Positions 1 to 9,375 of a DNA stretch of 64,000 bases are shown one piece after another. The notes below the pieces were generated by a model. It was not told the origin of the DNA and did not search any database. It saw only the letters and a list, made by a program, of their open reading frames with translations. Source of the stretch: Pseudoclavibacter soli DSM 23366 (lineage in GTDB: Bacteria; Actinomycetota; Actinomycetes; Actinomycetales; Microbacteriaceae); assembly GCF_000423505.1 (NCBI RefSeq), contig NZ_AUIC01000007.1, positions 29,084 to 93,083 of the forward strand, in the 5' to 3' direction. How positions within the stretch are numbered: position 1 is the first letter of the stretch; each line of letters begins with the position of its first letter. The translations under genes and the position numbers were made by a program.

Positions 1-131
1 AGCGTGGAGTAGATCTGCCCTGCGTTGACATCGAGCAGCCCAGCAGTGCGCCTCAGCAACTCAGTGCGCAGCTGTGTGCCGTAGCACGGCGACTCGCCAA
101 GGATGCCGAGGATGCCATAGCGCACGACCAC
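1..131 (-). CDS. PadR-family transcriptional regulator, 5' part only
   Basis: This partial gene runs off the left edge of the window; 43 codons are visible. The translation begins VVVRYGILGILGESPCYGTQ and continues to NAGQIYSTL. The pattern R-Y-x-I-L-G-I-L, then C-Y-G-x-x-L, then N-x-G-Q-I-Y-x-T-L is the N-terminal winged helix of PadR regulators. GGAGG at 136-140 precedes GTG at 131; the in-frame GTG at 125 is spaced better from it, so the exact start is uncertain by two codons. It follows fabF on the same strand, 81 bp downstream. The effector is unknown, and the C-terminal dimerisation helix lies outside the window. Confidence 0.8.
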   Translation of the reverse strand, partial: MVVRYGILGILGESPCYGTQLRTELLRRTAGLLDVNAGQIYST

Positions 132-212
132 GTTGCCTCCTCATCCGGTGCATCAGTCTACCGGGTGCACTCGGTCCGCGGACGATGACACGAGGCAGCT
201 GTGGGGAATGGT

Positions 213-1454
213 TCAGACGGTGCGCACGCCGACCACGGCGTTGTGACCGCCGAAGCCAAACGAGTTCGAGATGGCGAACAGCTCGCCCTCGGCGGGCAGC
301 GCGTACGGCTCACCAGTCGGAGCCAAGAAGGGGATCTCGGGATCTTGCTCGTGCAGATTGATGATCGGCGGCACGACCCTATCCTGCAGAGCCTTGATGG
401 TGAACAGCGTCTCAAGGGCGCCGGTACCGCCCAGCAGGTGGCCCGTGTTGCCCTTGGTCGCGGCCACGGGGATGCTGGCGAGGGCATCGCCCAGCACGCT
501 GTGCAGCGCCTTGTATTCAGCAGGGTCGCCGACGGGGGTTGAGGTGGCGTGCAGGTTGATGTGCGCAACCGTCTCGGGGGCCTGGTTCGCCTGCTTCAGT
601 GTGGCCTTGACGGCACGCGCTGCCCCAAGCCCCTCGGGGTCGGGTGCCGTGATGTGATACGAGTCAGAGGTGACTGCACCGCCGGTGATCTCGGCGTAGA
701 TGCGCGCGCCGCGAGCCAGGGCATGCTCTTCGGTTTCGAGCACGAGCACCGCAGCACCCTCACCCATGACGAAGCCGTTGCGGCTCACATCGAGCGGGCG
801 GGATGCTCCGGCCGGATTGTCGTTGTCTTTGCTGAGTGCATGCATCGAGGCGAAGGCGGCCAGCGGCAACGGGTGAATGGTCGATTCGGTGCCACCGGCG
901 ATGATCACGTCGGCAAAGCCCTGCTGCAGGTGATCGTACGCGTTGACGATCGACTCGACCGATGATGCGCAAGCCGAGAGAACGGTGCGGGCGAACGCCT
1001 GCGCCTGAAACTCCAGCGAGATCGCAGCAGCCGAGGCGTTGGCCATCAGCATCGGCACGGTGAGGGGGAGCACGCGACGCGGCCCCTTCTCGCGCAGTGC
1101 GTCATACGAGTTGAACAGGGTCCAGACGCCGCCGATGCCAGTGGCGAAATCGACACCGAGACGAGTCGGATCGATCTCAGGAGCACCAGCGTCTTGCCAG
1201 GCTTCGCGCGCGGCGACGATCGCGAACTGCGCCGACGGGTCGAGGCGCTTGGCCTCGACGGTGGTGAGCACCTCGGTGGGGCGAACCTTGGCCTGCCCGG
1301 CGAAACGCACGGGCAGGTCATACTGCTCAACCCACGGGGCATCGATGGTAGACACGCCGGACTCGCCGGCGAGCAGCGCCTGCCATGTGGAGGCGACGTC
1401 TCCGCCCAACGGGTTTGAGGTGCCCAGTCCGGTGACGACGATCTTCTTGCTCAT
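213..1454 (-). CDS. fabF: beta-ketoacyl-ACP synthase II
   Basis: Condensing enzyme that extends acyl-ACP with malonyl-ACP in type II fatty acid synthesis, in the cytosol. The 413-residue length is normal for KAS II. The catalytic Cys is C162 in the motif SACASS, and the two catalytic histidines are H302 (LHATSTPVGD) and H339 (GNTGHLLGG). A glycine-rich GFGGHNAVV segment closes the C-terminus, as in the family. It is the last gene of fabD-fabH-acpP-fabF, 48 bp after acpP. The start ATG has GGAG about 6 nt upstream. No second KAS gene is present here, unlike the kasA-kasB pair of mycobacteria. Confidence 0.96.
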   Translation of the reverse strand: MSKKIVVTGLGTSNPLGGDVASTWQALLAGESGVSTIDAPWVEQYDLPVRFAGQAKVRPTEVLTTVEAKRLDPSAQFAIVAAREAWQDAGAPEIDPTRLGVDFATGIGGVWTLFNSYDALREKGPRRVLPLTVPMLMANASAAAISLEFQAQAFARTVLSACASSVESIVNAYDHLQQGFADVIIAGGTESTIHPLPLAAFASMHALSKDNDNPAGASRPLDVSRNGFVMGEGAAVLVLETEEHALARGARIYAEITGGAVTSDSYHITAPDPEGLGAARAVKATLKQANQAPETVAHINLHATSTPVGDPAEYKALHSVLGDALASIPVAATKGNTGHLLGGTGALETLFTIKALQDRVVPPIINLHEQDPEIPFLAPTGEPYALPAEGELFAISNSFGFGGHNAVVGVRTV

Positions 1455-1502
1455 GACTCTCCAGTTCTCGATGCTCTGTGCTCAGGCCCGCCGAGGGTGC
1501 GA

Positions 1503-1751
1503 CTACTTGCTGGCGCCCACGATGAAGTCGACGGCGTCTTTCACCGTCTTGAGGTTCGGAACCTCTTCGTCGGGAATCTTCACGTCGAACTTCTCTTCTG
1601 CGTTGACCACGATGGTCATCAGCGAGATCGAGTCGATGTCGAGGTCGTCGGTGAACGACTTCTCGAGGGTCACGTTCTCGGTGGGGACGCCGGTCTCTTC
1701 GTTGACGATCTCGGCCAGGCCGGCGAGGACGTCTTCAGTGGTGTGTGCCAT
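1503..1751 (-). CDS. acpP: acyl carrier protein
   Basis: Small acidic carrier of 82 residues that holds growing fatty acyl chains on a 4'-phosphopantetheine arm. The attachment serine is S41 in DLDIDSISLM, the standard D-S-[IL] motif at the start of helix 2. It lies 44 bp after fabH and 48 bp before fabF, inside the FAS-II operon. Length and acidic composition are typical. It lacks the long C-terminal tail of mycobacterial AcpM, so it looks like a general ACP rather than a mycolate-type one. Confidence 0.97.
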   Translation of the reverse strand: MAHTTEDVLAGLAEIVNEETGVPTENVTLEKSFTDDLDIDSISLMTIVVNAEEKFDVKIPDEEVPNLKTVKDAVDFIVGASK

Positions 1752-1795
1752 GGTGTTTCTCCTTGTGTTGGTTGGCGGTGGACAGTCTAAAGGCT

Positions 1796-2797
1796 CTACG
1801 GCAGCACGACGATCTGGGCGCCATAGACCAGACCGGCGCCGAAGCCGATCTCGAGGGCGACATCGCCGCTCTTGGCCTGGCCGCTGTCGAGCAGGGCACG
1901 GGTCGCAATCGGGATCGATGCTGCCGAGGTGTTGCCGCTGTGAGCGATATCACGGGCGATGACGACCGACTCGGGCAGATGCAGCTGTTTGGCGAACTCG
2001 TCGATGATGCGCATGTTCGCCTGATGCGGCACGAACACGTCGATGTCGTCGGGGGTGAGCCCTGCAGCATCAATGGTGCGGCGAGCAACCTTGGCCATAT
2101 CCCACACCGCCCAGCGAAAGACTGTGCGGCCCACCTGGCGCAGTGTCGGCCACGGCACGTCACCCTCACGAAACTCGTTGAGCGAGTTGGTCATGTAAAT
2201 CGTGTCCCAGTGCGAGCCGTCTGAACCCCACTGTGTGGGGGAGATGGCCGGCGTCTCACTCGGGCCGACCACGGCAGCACCGGCGCCATCGCCGAGCAGA
2301 AACGAGATTGAGCGGTCTGTCGGATCTACGATGTCAGAGAGCTTCTCGGCGCCAATCACCAAAACGTAGTCAGCAAGGCCCGACCGCACCAGCGCATCCG
2401 CCTGGCCAATGCCATAGCAGTAACCGGCGCAGGCCGCCGAGATGTCATACGCGGCAGCCGGGGTGGCGCCGATCTGCTCGGTGAGCCATGCGGCCAACGA
2501 GGGGGTTTGGTATGGATGCGTAACGGTCGCCACGATCACCGCGCCGATCTGGCTGGGCTCGATGCCCGCCTGCTCGATGGCCTGGCGTGCGGCCCCCAAA
2601 GCGAGGTCTTTGACGCCGACCTCTGCTGAGGCGCGACGCCGGTCGATGATGCCCGTGCGCTGCTGAATCCATTCGTCGGAGCTGTCGATCGGGCCGACCA
2701 GCTCGTCGTTGGTGACCACGACATCGCCGCGCTGTGCGCCGATGCCGAGAATGCGGGAGTACTGCGGGCCGGTTGCCGTACGCAGGGTGGTGCTCAT
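1796..2797 (-). CDS. fabH: beta-ketoacyl-ACP synthase III
   Basis: Starts fatty acid synthesis by condensing an acyl-CoA primer with malonyl-ACP. At 333 residues it has normal length. The catalytic triad is visible: C123 in SAACAGYCYG, H258 in VPHQANMRI and N289 in HSGNTSAAS. In actinobacteria FabH usually prefers branched primers, which would give iso/anteiso fatty acids, but the sequence alone does not prove that. GAGG lies shortly upstream of the ATG. It sits 30 bp after fabD and 44 bp before acpP. Confidence 0.96.
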   Translation of the reverse strand: MSTTLRTATGPQYSRILGIGAQRGDVVVTNDELVGPIDSSDEWIQQRTGIIDRRRASAEVGVKDLALGAARQAIEQAGIEPSQIGAVIVATVTHPYQTPSLAAWLTEQIGATPAAAYDISAACAGYCYGIGQADALVRSGLADYVLVIGAEKLSDIVDPTDRSISFLLGDGAGAAVVGPSETPAISPTQWGSDGSHWDTIYMTNSLNEFREGDVPWPTLRQVGRTVFRWAVWDMAKVARRTIDAAGLTPDDIDVFVPHQANMRIIDEFAKQLHLPESVVIARDIAHSGNTSAASIPIATRALLDSGQAKSGDVALEIGFGAGLVYGAQIVVLP

Positions 2798-2827
2798 TGG
2801 GTGCCTCGTTTGTTCTGTGTGTGCTGT

Positions 2828-3778
2828 TCAGGCGGCCACGGTGTCACCGTGTTCGGCGATGAGCGCGACGGCGGCCTCGAGGTCTTCGGGAGTGGTGATC
2901 GCCACAGCGGGCAGACCCCGCAGCTGGCGCTTGGCAATGCCGAGGAGCGTGCCGCCGGGCAGCAGCTCGATCAGCCCGGTGACGCCGTGCTCGGTAAACG
3001 AACGCTGGTCGGCATCCCAGTGCACGGGCGATGCCACCTGCGAAATGAGCAGGTCGCGATACTGTGTGCCTGAGGTGATGATCGTGCCGTCGGCGTTGGT
3101 CCATAGTGGTGCCGTGGGATCAGTGGCGGGAAACTCCTCGCGCAGCGACTCCAAGTGCTCACGTGCGCTGAGCATGTGCTCAGTGTGAAAGGCACCGGCA
3201 ACTGACAGCGGGATCACCCGTGTTTTTGCCGGGGGTTCAGCGGCGAGCTGCTCGATCTGCTCAACCGTGCCGGCGGCCACCAGCTGTGCATCGCTGTTGA
3301 AGTTGGCCGGGCTGGCACCGAGCTCACTCAGGCGGGCCAAGATCTCATCTCGATTGCCGCCGATCACCGCTGCCATGGTGGTGGGGCGCGCGGCTGAGGC
3401 CTTGGCCATCGCCTGCGAGCGTTCGCGCACGAACTTGGCGGCCACCTCGGGGGTGAACACGCCAGCGAGTGCTGCTGCAGCGATCTCACCAACTGAGTGC
3501 CCGGCATATCCGAACTGCGGCGCGGCAACACCAGCGGCGGCCAGTGCGTCGCGCAGCGCCTGGGCACTGACCAGGCTCGCGGCCACGATCAGCGGTTGAG
3601 CAACGGCGGTGTCGCGAATGGTCTCCGCGTCGGCAGTGGAGCCCGCGGCGATCAGATCGATGCCGGTAGCCTCAGAAAGGGTCTCGAGCAGCTCACGCGA
3701 CTGCTCGCGTTCGAGCCAGGGAGTGAGGAAGCCGGGTTTTTGTGAGCCCTGTCCGGGCGCGGCGAGAAGAATCATCAC
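2828..3778 (-). CDS. fabD: malonyl-CoA:ACP transacylase
   Basis: Transfers malonyl from CoA to ACP to supply FAS-II extender units. It has 316 residues. The nucleophile is S95 in GHSVGE and the partner histidine is H197 in AGAFHTEHM; the N-terminal PGQGSQ oxyanion loop is intact. It is the first gene of the fabD-fabH-acpP-fabF operon, 106 bp downstream of the fasR-like regulator, so it probably has its own promoter. A CAGACT -10-like element at 3784-3789 lies 5 nt upstream of the ATG, and a palindrome lies just upstream of that. Confidence 0.96.
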   Translation of the reverse strand: MMILLAAPGQGSQKPGFLTPWLEREQSRELLETLSEATGIDLIAAGSTADAETIRDTAVAQPLIVAASLVSAQALRDALAAAGVAAPQFGYAGHSVGEIAAAALAGVFTPEVAAKFVRERSQAMAKASAARPTTMAAVIGGNRDEILARLSELGASPANFNSDAQLVAAGTVEQIEQLAAEPPAKTRVIPLSVAGAFHTEHMLSAREHLESLREEFPATDPTAPLWTNADGTIITSGTQYRDLLISQVASPVHWDADQRSFTEHGVTGLIELLPGGTLLGIAKRQLRGLPAVAITTPEDLEAAVALIAEHGDTVAA

Positions 3779-3797
3779 TGCCTAGTCTGGTCGCATC

Positions 3798-3810
3798 GGT
3801 CACGGTGACC
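3798..3810. promoter_or_regulatory. perfect palindrome in the fabD promoter, possible FasR operator
   Basis: GGTCAC-G-GTGACC is a perfect 6+1+6 inverted repeat, 20 bp upstream of the fabD start. It would fall between the -35 and -10 regions if the CAGACT at 3784-3789 is the -10. In Streptomyces the PucR-type FasR, encoded directly upstream, activates the fabD promoter. Binding of this palindrome by the local FasR homologue is inference. Confidence 0.45.
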
Positions 3811-3884
3811 CTGTGGTATCGCTGCACCAAAAGTGACAGATCGCTTTGGATGAACCCCACAAACCGCGGGTCGAAAGCTGCGCA

Positions 3885-5069
3885 TCACGGCGCTACCGCT
3901 TCATCCTGATCGGCGTTAATCGAGCCGAGAATCAGCGCCATCTGCAGAATAAGCGCGTCGCGTGGGTCGGTTGGATCCCAGCCGAGCACGTCGGTGATGC
4001 GCCGCAGCCGGTAACGCACGGTGTTGGGATGCACGAACAAGTCGCGTGCCGTGCCTTCGAGCGAGCGGCCGCTGTCGAGGTACGAGCGCAGGGTGCCCAG
4101 CAGGTCGGTCGACTGTCTGCTCAGCGGCACATAGGCCTTTTGGATAAGCGTCACACGTGCCAGCGGATCACCGGCCAGTGCACGCTCGGGCAGCAGATCA
4201 TCGGCGAGCACTGGGCGAGGTGCGAGTTTCCATCCGGCCGCTGCGCGGTAGCCAGCCTGCGCCGCACGGGCCGAGGTCGACGCCTCAATGACCGTGGCCG
4301 CGGGCGGGCCGATCACGATGGGGCCGTCGGCGCACAGCGACGAAAGCTCTCGCACCACGGCTTTGATCGAGAACGAGTGTGGCTGCTCGCCGACGTTCTC
4401 AGGCGCCGACTGTCCGAGGATCATGACCAGCCGATCGGTCTGCACCCCGGTGAGAATCTCGGCGCCGGCCGCCCGAGCGGTACGCCGCAGCAGCTCCAGA
4501 TCGGGCAGTCCGCTGCTGGCGGCCACCACCGCATACAGCGGCCCGGTGGTCGACCAGCCGAGGGCGGCCAGACGGCTGGGCAGCTCGTGAGTAGACTCGC
4601 CGTTGACCACCGAGTCGACCACGAGCGCCTCAAGGCGTTCGTCCCACTGGCCGCGAGCCTCGGCCGCCTGTGCGTACACGTCGGCCGCCGCGAAAGCCAC
4701 ATCTCTCGAGTAGTTGAGAAACGCGAGATGCAGTTCGGGGTCGTCGGCGGTGAACTGGTCTTGCACCACAGAGATGACCACGCGAATCAGCTGCAGGGTC
4801 TGCTGCAGCGAAACCGACCGAATCAGCTCGCGAGGTGCGTTGCCGAAGATGTCTGAAGCGACCCATCCTTCGGCCTCGGGGTTGTCGAACCAGTTGATGA
4901 ACGACTGGATGCCCGACTGGGCGACCAGCCCGATGGCCGAGCGTCTGGCCGGGGCCAGCTCGCGGTACCACGGCAGGTCTTCGTCGAGACGACGCAGCGT
5001 CGCTGTCGCCATCTCTCCGCTGACCTGCCGCAGACGCGCAAGAGTGCGCTCCTTGTCAGATTCACTCAT
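3885..5069 (-). CDS. fasR: PucR-type transcriptional activator of fatty acid synthesis (FasR-like)
   Basis: A 394-residue regulator. The C-terminus carries the PucR helix-turn-helix: [20 protein letters not shown], then [13 protein letters not shown]. The first two thirds are a less conserved sensor region without recognisable catalytic motifs. Identification as FasR rests on position: the same gene type lies directly upstream of fabD in Streptomyces coelicolor (FasR) and in Mycobacterium (between aceE and fabD). I start it at ATG 5069, which overlaps the aceE stop by 8 bp (ATGAGTGA) and suggests translational coupling. A start 9 codons upstream is possible but would overlap aceE more deeply. 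The ligand is unknown, and the FasR name is by synteny. Confidence 0.85.
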   Translation of the reverse strand: MSESDKERTLARLRQVSGEMATATLRRLDEDLPWYRELAPARRSAIGLVAQSGIQSFINWFDNPEAEGWVASDIFGNAPRELIRSVSLQQTLQLIRVVISVVQDQFTADDPELHLAFLNYSRDVAFAAADVYAQAAEARGQWDERLEALVVDSVVNGESTHELPSRLAALGWSTTGPLYAVVAASSGLPDLELLRRTARAAGAEILTGVQTDRLVMILGQSAPENVGEQPHSFSIKAVVRELSSLCADGPIVIGPPAATVIEASTSARAAQAGYRAAAGWKLAPRPVLADDLLPERALAGDPLARVTLIQKAYVPLSRQSTDLLGTLRSYLDSGRSLEGTARDLFVHPNTVRYRLRRITDVLGWDPTDPRDALILQMALILGSINADQDEAVAP

Positions 5070-7785
5070 GCGCCGTGGGGTGCGGCTGAGCCGCATTCAC
5101 GTTCAGCAGGTCGTATCGCTCGATGGCCTCGGCCGGCACCTTCTCGGCGACCACACCCGCCTCGGCCAGCTGCTGGAGCGTGCGCACCACGATCGATGCT
5201 GCATCGATCTTGAAGTAGCGTCGCGCTGCCTCGCGGGTGTCGCTGAAGCCGAAGTCGTCGGCACCGAGCGAGGCGAAGGGCTGCTCGACGAACTGACGAA
5301 TCTGATCGGGAACCGCCTTGGTGAAGTCGCTGACGGCGATGACCGGCCCGGCTGTGCCATCGAGCTTCTCGGCGATGTAGGCCCGCTGTGGTGTGCGCTC
5401 CGGGTGCAGGAAGTTGTGCTCGTCGGCGGCGATGCCGTCGCGTCGCAGTTCGTTCCAGCTGGTGACCGACCAGACGTCGGCCTGCACACCCCAGTCTGCG
5501 GCCAGTAGCTGCTGCGCCTCGAGCGCCCATGGCACCGCCACGCCCGATGCGAGCAGCTGGGCCTGAGCCTTGCCAGACGCAGCAGTCGAGATGCGGTGAA
5601 TGCCGCGGATGATGCCATCGACGTCGACATCGGCTGGTTCGGCAGGCTGCACGATCGGCTCGTTGTAGACGGTGAGGTAGTACATCACGTCGGGCTCGGG
5701 GTGGTTGCCACCGTACATGCGTTCCAGGCCAGACTCGACGATGTGGGCGATCTCGTACGAGTACGCCGGATCGTAGGCCACCACGGCAGGGTTCGTGGCG
5801 GCCAGCAACAGTGAATGACCATCAGCGTGCTGCAGGCCCTCACCGGTAAGCGTGGTGCGCCCAGCGGTCGCGCCGAGAAGGAATCCGCGTGCTCGCGCAT
5901 CCGCCGCAGCCCACAGCACGTCGCCCGAGCGCTGAAAGCCGAACATCGAGTAGAACAGGTAGACTGGGATCATCGGCTCACCGTGCGTCGAGTACGACGT
6001 GCCGAGCGCGGTGAATGCACTGGCGGCGCCGTCTTCGTTGATGCCGACGTGGTAGATCAGCCCCTGCGGGCTCTCTTTGTAGGCCAGCAGCAGTTCGCGG
6101 TCGACCGAGATGTAGTTCTGCCCGTGCGGGTTGTAGATCTTCTTGGTGGGGAAGAAGGAGTCGAGACCGAAGGTACGTGCCTCATCGGGAATGATCGGCA
6201 CGAAGCGCTTCTCCCAGCCCTTCTGCGCGAGCAGGTCTTTGAGCAGACGCACGAACGCCATGGTGGTGGCGATCTCCTGCTTACCGGAACCCTTCTTGAC
6301 GCCCTCGTAGGCCTTCTTGGGAGGAAGGTCGATCAGCGTGGGATTGTTGGGGCGAGCCGGCACGTAGCCGCCGAGCTCGGCGCGGCGCTCCCGCATGTAC
6401 TGAATCTCGGGCGCGTCGAAACCGGGGTGGTAGTACGGCGGTGACCAGTGATCGTTCTCTTCGAGCTGGGCGTCGGTGATCGGAATGCGCATGTGATCGC
6501 GGAACTTCTTCAGATCGTCGACGGTCAGCTTCTTCATCTGGTGCGTGGCATTGCGGCCCTCGAACGAGGGACCCAGGCCGTAGCCCTTGATGGTGTGGGC
6601 AAGGATGACCGTGGGGGAGCCCTTGTGATCCATCGCCGACTTGTAGGCGGCGTAGACCTTGCGATAGTCGTGGCCGCCGCGCTGCAGCGCCCAGACCTGG
6701 TCGTCGGTGTAGTCCTTGACCAGTTCGAGAGTGCGCGGGTCGCGGCCGAAGAAGTTCTCGCGCACGAATGCGCCGTCTTCGGTCTTGTAGGTCTGGAAGT
6801 CACCGTCGGGGGTGTTGTTCATCAGCTGCACCAGCGCACCGTCGGTGTCACGGGCAAGCAGCTCATCCCATTCACGGCTCCAGACGACCTTGATCACATT
6901 CCAGCCTGCACCGCGGAAGAATGACTCGAGCTCTTGAATGATCTTGGTGTTGCCGCGCACCGGGCCGTCGAGTCGCTGCAGGTTGCAGTTGATCACGAAG
7001 GTGAGGTTGTCGAGCTGGTCGTTGGCAGCCACATGCAGCAGGCCGCGGCTCTGAGGCTCATCCATCTCGCCATCGCCGAGGAACGCCCAAACATGCTGGT
7101 CTGAGGTGTCTTTGATGCCGTGGTTGAGCAGGTAGCGGTTGACCTGTGCCTGATAGATGGCGTTCATCGGGCCGATGCCCATCGACACGGTGGGGAACTG
7201 CCAGTAGCCGTCCATGTGCCGCGGATGCGGGTACGAGGGGAGTCCGCCCACAACAGAGTGCTCCTGGCGGAAGCCGTCGAGTTCGGCCTGACTCAGGCGC
7301 CCCTCGAGGAACGAGCGTGCGTAAATGCCGGGGGAGGCATGCCCCTGGAAGAAGACCTGGTCGCCGCCGCCCGGATGATCGGGGCCGCGGAAGAAGTGGT
7401 TGAAGCCGACCTCGTAGAGCGCTGCCGAAGAGGCATAGGTCGAGATATGACCGCCGACGCCGACGCCAGGGCGCTGAGCGCGGTGCACGAGCACGGCGGC
7501 GTTCCAGCGAATCCATCGGCGGTAGGTGCGCTCGAGCTCTTCGTCGCCCGGGAAGGCAGGCTCGTTCTCGGGAGCGATGGTGTTGATGTAGTCGGTGGTG
7601 GGGATGATCGGCACATTGAGCTGCAGGTCTTTGGAGCGCTTGATCAGGCTCATCAGAATTTCGCGGGCTCGGCCTCGACCGTGCGCCTGCACCAGCTCAT
7701 CGAGCGACTGCGTCCATTCCTGCGTCTCACTCGGGTCGAGGTCGACGTAGTCAGGGGCGTACGGGTCTTGGTTGTTGACCGTCAT
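5062..7785 (-). CDS. aceE: pyruvate dehydrogenase E1 component, homodimeric type
   Basis: Thiamine-diphosphate enzyme that decarboxylates pyruvate and passes the acetyl group to the lipoyl arm of E2. It has 907 residues, the size of the one-chain (AceE) E1. Visible landmarks are [20 protein letters not shown] near residue 110, [17 protein letters not shown] after it, and the ThDP-binding [12 protein letters not shown]. The start is ATG 7785, with GTGAGG about 8 nt upstream; the longer open frame to 7842 has no signal. A TAGACT -10-like element at 7823-7828 fits a short leader. The partner E2 and E3 genes are at 33888-37068. It overlaps the fasR-like gene, tying acetyl-CoA supply to fatty acid control. 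Confidence 0.95.
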   Translation of the reverse strand: MTVNNQDPYAPDYVDLDPSETQEWTQSLDELVQAHGRGRAREILMSLIKRSKDLQLNVPIIPTTDYINTIAPENEPAFPGDEELERTYRRWIRWNAAVLVHRAQRPGVGVGGHISTYASSAALYEVGFNHFFRGPDHPGGGDQVFFQGHASPGIYARSFLEGRLSQAELDGFRQEHSVVGGLPSYPHPRHMDGYWQFPTVSMGIGPMNAIYQAQVNRYLLNHGIKDTSDQHVWAFLGDGEMDEPQSRGLLHVAANDQLDNLTFVINCNLQRLDGPVRGNTKIIQELESFFRGAGWNVIKVVWSREWDELLARDTDGALVQLMNNTPDGDFQTYKTEDGAFVRENFFGRDPRTLELVKDYTDDQVWALQRGGHDYRKVYAAYKSAMDHKGSPTVILAHTIKGYGLGPSFEGRNATHQMKKLTVDDLKKFRDHMRIPITDAQLEENDHWSPPYYHPGFDAPEIQYMRERRAELGGYVPARPNNPTLIDLPPKKAYEGVKKGSGKQEIATTMAFVRLLKDLLAQKGWEKRFVPIIPDEARTFGLDSFFPTKKIYNPHGQNYISVDRELLLAYKESPQGLIYHVGINEDGAASAFTALGTSYSTHGEPMIPVYLFYSMFGFQRSGDVLWAAADARARGFLLGATAGRTTLTGEGLQHADGHSLLLAATNPAVVAYDPAYSYEIAHIVESGLERMYGGNHPEPDVMYYLTVYNEPIVQPAEPADVDVDGIIRGIHRISTAASGKAQAQLLASGVAVPWALEAQQLLAADWGVQADVWSVTSWNELRRDGIAADEHNFLHPERTPQRAYIAEKLDGTAGPVIAVSDFTKAVPDQIRQFVEQPFASLGADDFGFSDTREAARRYFKIDAASIVVRTLQQLAEAGVVAEKVPAEAIERYDLLNVNAAQPHPTAHE

Positions 7786-7900
7786 CGCTGCCTCACTTTC
7801 TTTTGGTTGGTATCCACAAGACAGTCTAAGCGACTGAACCAAAGCTCCCGTGCAGCGTCACGTGTCGTATACGAAGTGCGCAACCCGGTACTGTGGGCGT

Positions 7901-8362
7901 ATGACCATCGATATCGGCACCCCAGCACCCAACTTCTCTCTGCTCGACCAGCACGGCGCAGAAGTGCGCCTTGACGACTTCCGCGGCCAGCCCGTGGTGC
8001 TCGTCTTCTACCCGCTGGCTTTCTCTGGCATCTGCACCGGCGAGCTGTGCACCCTGCGCGACAACTACGCGCAGTTCAGCGAGCCCGGCGTGAACCTGCT
8101 CGCCATCAGCGTCGACTCGCATCACACATTGCGCGCGTTCGCCGAGCAGGAAGGCTACGACTTCACGCTGCTCGCTGATTTCTGGCCGCACGGCGGCGTA
8201 GCTCGTGAATATGGCGTGTTCCTCGAAGAAACCGGTGTCGCCAACCGTGCCACCTTCGTGATCAACGGCGACGGCATCGTGCGGGGCCGCTTGGTGACCG
8301 CCCCCGGTCAGGCCCGCGATTTCGCGTGGTACCAGCAACAACTCGCCGAGCTGCGCAAGTAA
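7901..8362 (+). CDS. AhpE-like peroxiredoxin
   Basis: Thiol peroxidase of 153 residues, probably cytosolic. The peroxidatic cysteine is C45 in YPLAFSGICTGELC, the same residue number and context as mycobacterial AhpE, with Ser in place of the usual Thr three residues before it. A second cysteine, C50, sits five residues later, the spacing of the resolving Cys in BCP/PrxQ proteins; AhpE proteins normally lack it. It may therefore be an atypical 2-Cys enzyme. It is transcribed divergently from aceE. TACTGT at 7889-7894 lies 6 nt before ATG and there is no Shine-Dalgarno, so the mRNA is probably leaderless. Confidence 0.9.
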   Translation: MTIDIGTPAPNFSLLDQHGAEVRLDDFRGQPVVLVFYPLAFSGICTGELCTLRDNYAQFSEPGVNLLAISVDSHHTLRAFAEQEGYDFTLLADFWPHGGVAREYGVFLEETGVANRATFVINGDGIVRGRLVTAPGQARDFAWYQQQLAELRK

Positions 8363-8467
8363 GCCTGTCGCGGTGGCGAGTAGGGCATCCATTATGCCGC
8401 CGTGCCTGTGATGCGCCTCAGCCGGGTGCTGATACGGTAATGTGTTGCGAGTGCCCGTCAGGGCGTG

Positions 8468-8541
8468 GGGCCTATAGCTCAGTTGGTTAGAGCACCTCGT
8501 TTACACCGAGGGGGTCGGGGGTTCGAGTCCCTCTGGGCCCA
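8468..8541 (+). tRNA. tRNA-Val (UAC)
   Basis: A 74-nt cloverleaf. The acceptor stem GGGCCTA pairs with TGGGCCC (one G-T pair). The D arm is GCTC/GAGC, and the anticodon stem CCTCG/CGAGG encloses loop TTTACAC with anticodon TAC, reading GUA valine codons. The T arm contains GTTCGAGTC. The discriminator is A and no CCA is encoded. It borders an accessory stretch of toxin-antitoxin genes. Confidence 0.97.
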
Positions 8542-8684
8542 CAATTTCAGACGTAGTCGAACTCGTTTCTGGGGTTCACATTGTCGTTTCGTAGAGTCGG
8601 CGAACTGGGGAAGTGCTTGTTCGTCGCCGGTGGAGTCGACGTGCTGCACGGCGAAAGACATGCCGCCGTCAAGCTGAGCAAGTG

Positions 8685-9014
8685 TTATGCGCGAGTGGAT
8701 AGAAGGAGCTTCCGGCTGCCGAACGTAGCCGTGACTTCTACGGTGCCACCGAGGGCTTCGACGTAGGACATGAGAGTCGCTAGCCCGGAACGGTCAAGGT
8801 CACCAGACTCCAGCGCAGAAATCGTGGGCTGGGTCAACTTCATGCGTTCGGCGAGTTCCTTCTGAGTCACGCCCTGCTCCTCACGGATCTCACGGAGCCG
8901 GTAGGCGCGCTCCTCAGCCTCCATACGTGCGACATGCTCGGCAACGGCCTGCTCGTGGATGGGGCGCTTGGCGCGCACTTCGCTCCACGCGGTGGTCTTC
9001 GTCTTGGTGCTCAT
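8685..9014 (-). CDS. HigA-like antitoxin, XRE family
   Basis: A 109-residue protein with an XRE helix-turn-helix in its second half (LREIREEQGVTQKELAERMK, then LTQPTISALESGDLDRSGL). It begins one base after the toxin stop, so it is the second gene of the pair, the order typical of HigBA systems. It should neutralise the upstream toxin and repress the shared promoter. An extended first 45 residues, rich in charged residues (EAEERAYRLREIREEQ), precedes the HTH. The pair lies just downstream of tRNA-Val, on the opposite strand, and looks like accessory DNA. Confidence 0.85.
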   Translation of the reverse strand: MSTKTKTTAWSEVRAKRPIHEQAVAEHVARMEAEERAYRLREIREEQGVTQKELAERMKLTQPTISALESGDLDRSGLATLMSYVEALGGTVEVTATFGSRKLLLSTRA

Positions 9015-9015
9015 C

Positions 9016-9369
9016 TCACTCCTCCTCGCTGTTCAGCCACTCATCAAATCTGTCGTCGGCTATTGGGATGTTCTGGTCGTACCACTGCTTCCATCTGCCT
9101 GCTTTGTCTCCGGCAATGAGCAGGATGGCCCTGCGTTTCGGGTCGAAGGCGAACAGAATCCTGATTTCACTGCGCCCTGCCGATCCGGGCCGCAACTCCT
9201 TCATGTTGTGATGCCGAGACCTCTTGATCCGATCGGCGGTCGGCCTCCCGAGCGTGGGTCCTTCGGACTCCAGTCGGGTGATCGCGGCAGCGATGAGATC
9301 GAAGGTCTCGTCATCTAGCCCAAGCACCCACGACTCCACGTCTTCCCAGAGTCGCACTTCCCAAGACAT
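9016..9369 (-). CDS. HigB-like toxin, Gp49/RelE superfamily
   Basis: A 117-residue protein of the phage Gp49-like (DUF891) branch of RelE/HigB toxins, expected to be a ribosome-dependent mRNA endonuclease. Family signatures seen are VESWVLGLDDETFDLIAAAI, then LGRPTADRIKRSRHHNMKEL, then SEIRILFAFDPKRRAILLIA and GDKAGRWKQWYDQNIPIADD. First gene of the toxin-antitoxin pair. A well-formed promoter (TTGAGT-17 bp-TATGCT) ends 6 nt before the ATG and there is no Shine-Dalgarno, so the mRNA is probably leaderless. Confidence 0.87.
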   Translation of the reverse strand: MSWEVRLWEDVESWVLGLDDETFDLIAAAITRLESEGPTLGRPTADRIKRSRHHNMKELRPGSAGRSEIRILFAFDPKRRAILLIAGDKAGRWKQWYDQNIPIADDRFDEWLNSEEE

Positions 9370-9375
9370 GCAACC

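Noticed and set aside
162..1454. Altered fabF active site (CASS instead of the more common CASG)
   Set aside because: The Cys-His-His triad and surrounding motifs are intact. Ser at this position is a mild change and not evidence of altered function.
7808..7818. DnaA-box-like GTATCCACA in the aceE leader
   Set aside because: It is a single imperfect match without a partner, which is expected by chance in a window of this size.
7786..7842. Longer aceE start
   Set aside because: The extra 19 residues cover the likely promoter and leader. ATG 7785 has a Shine-Dalgarno and matches the family N-terminus.
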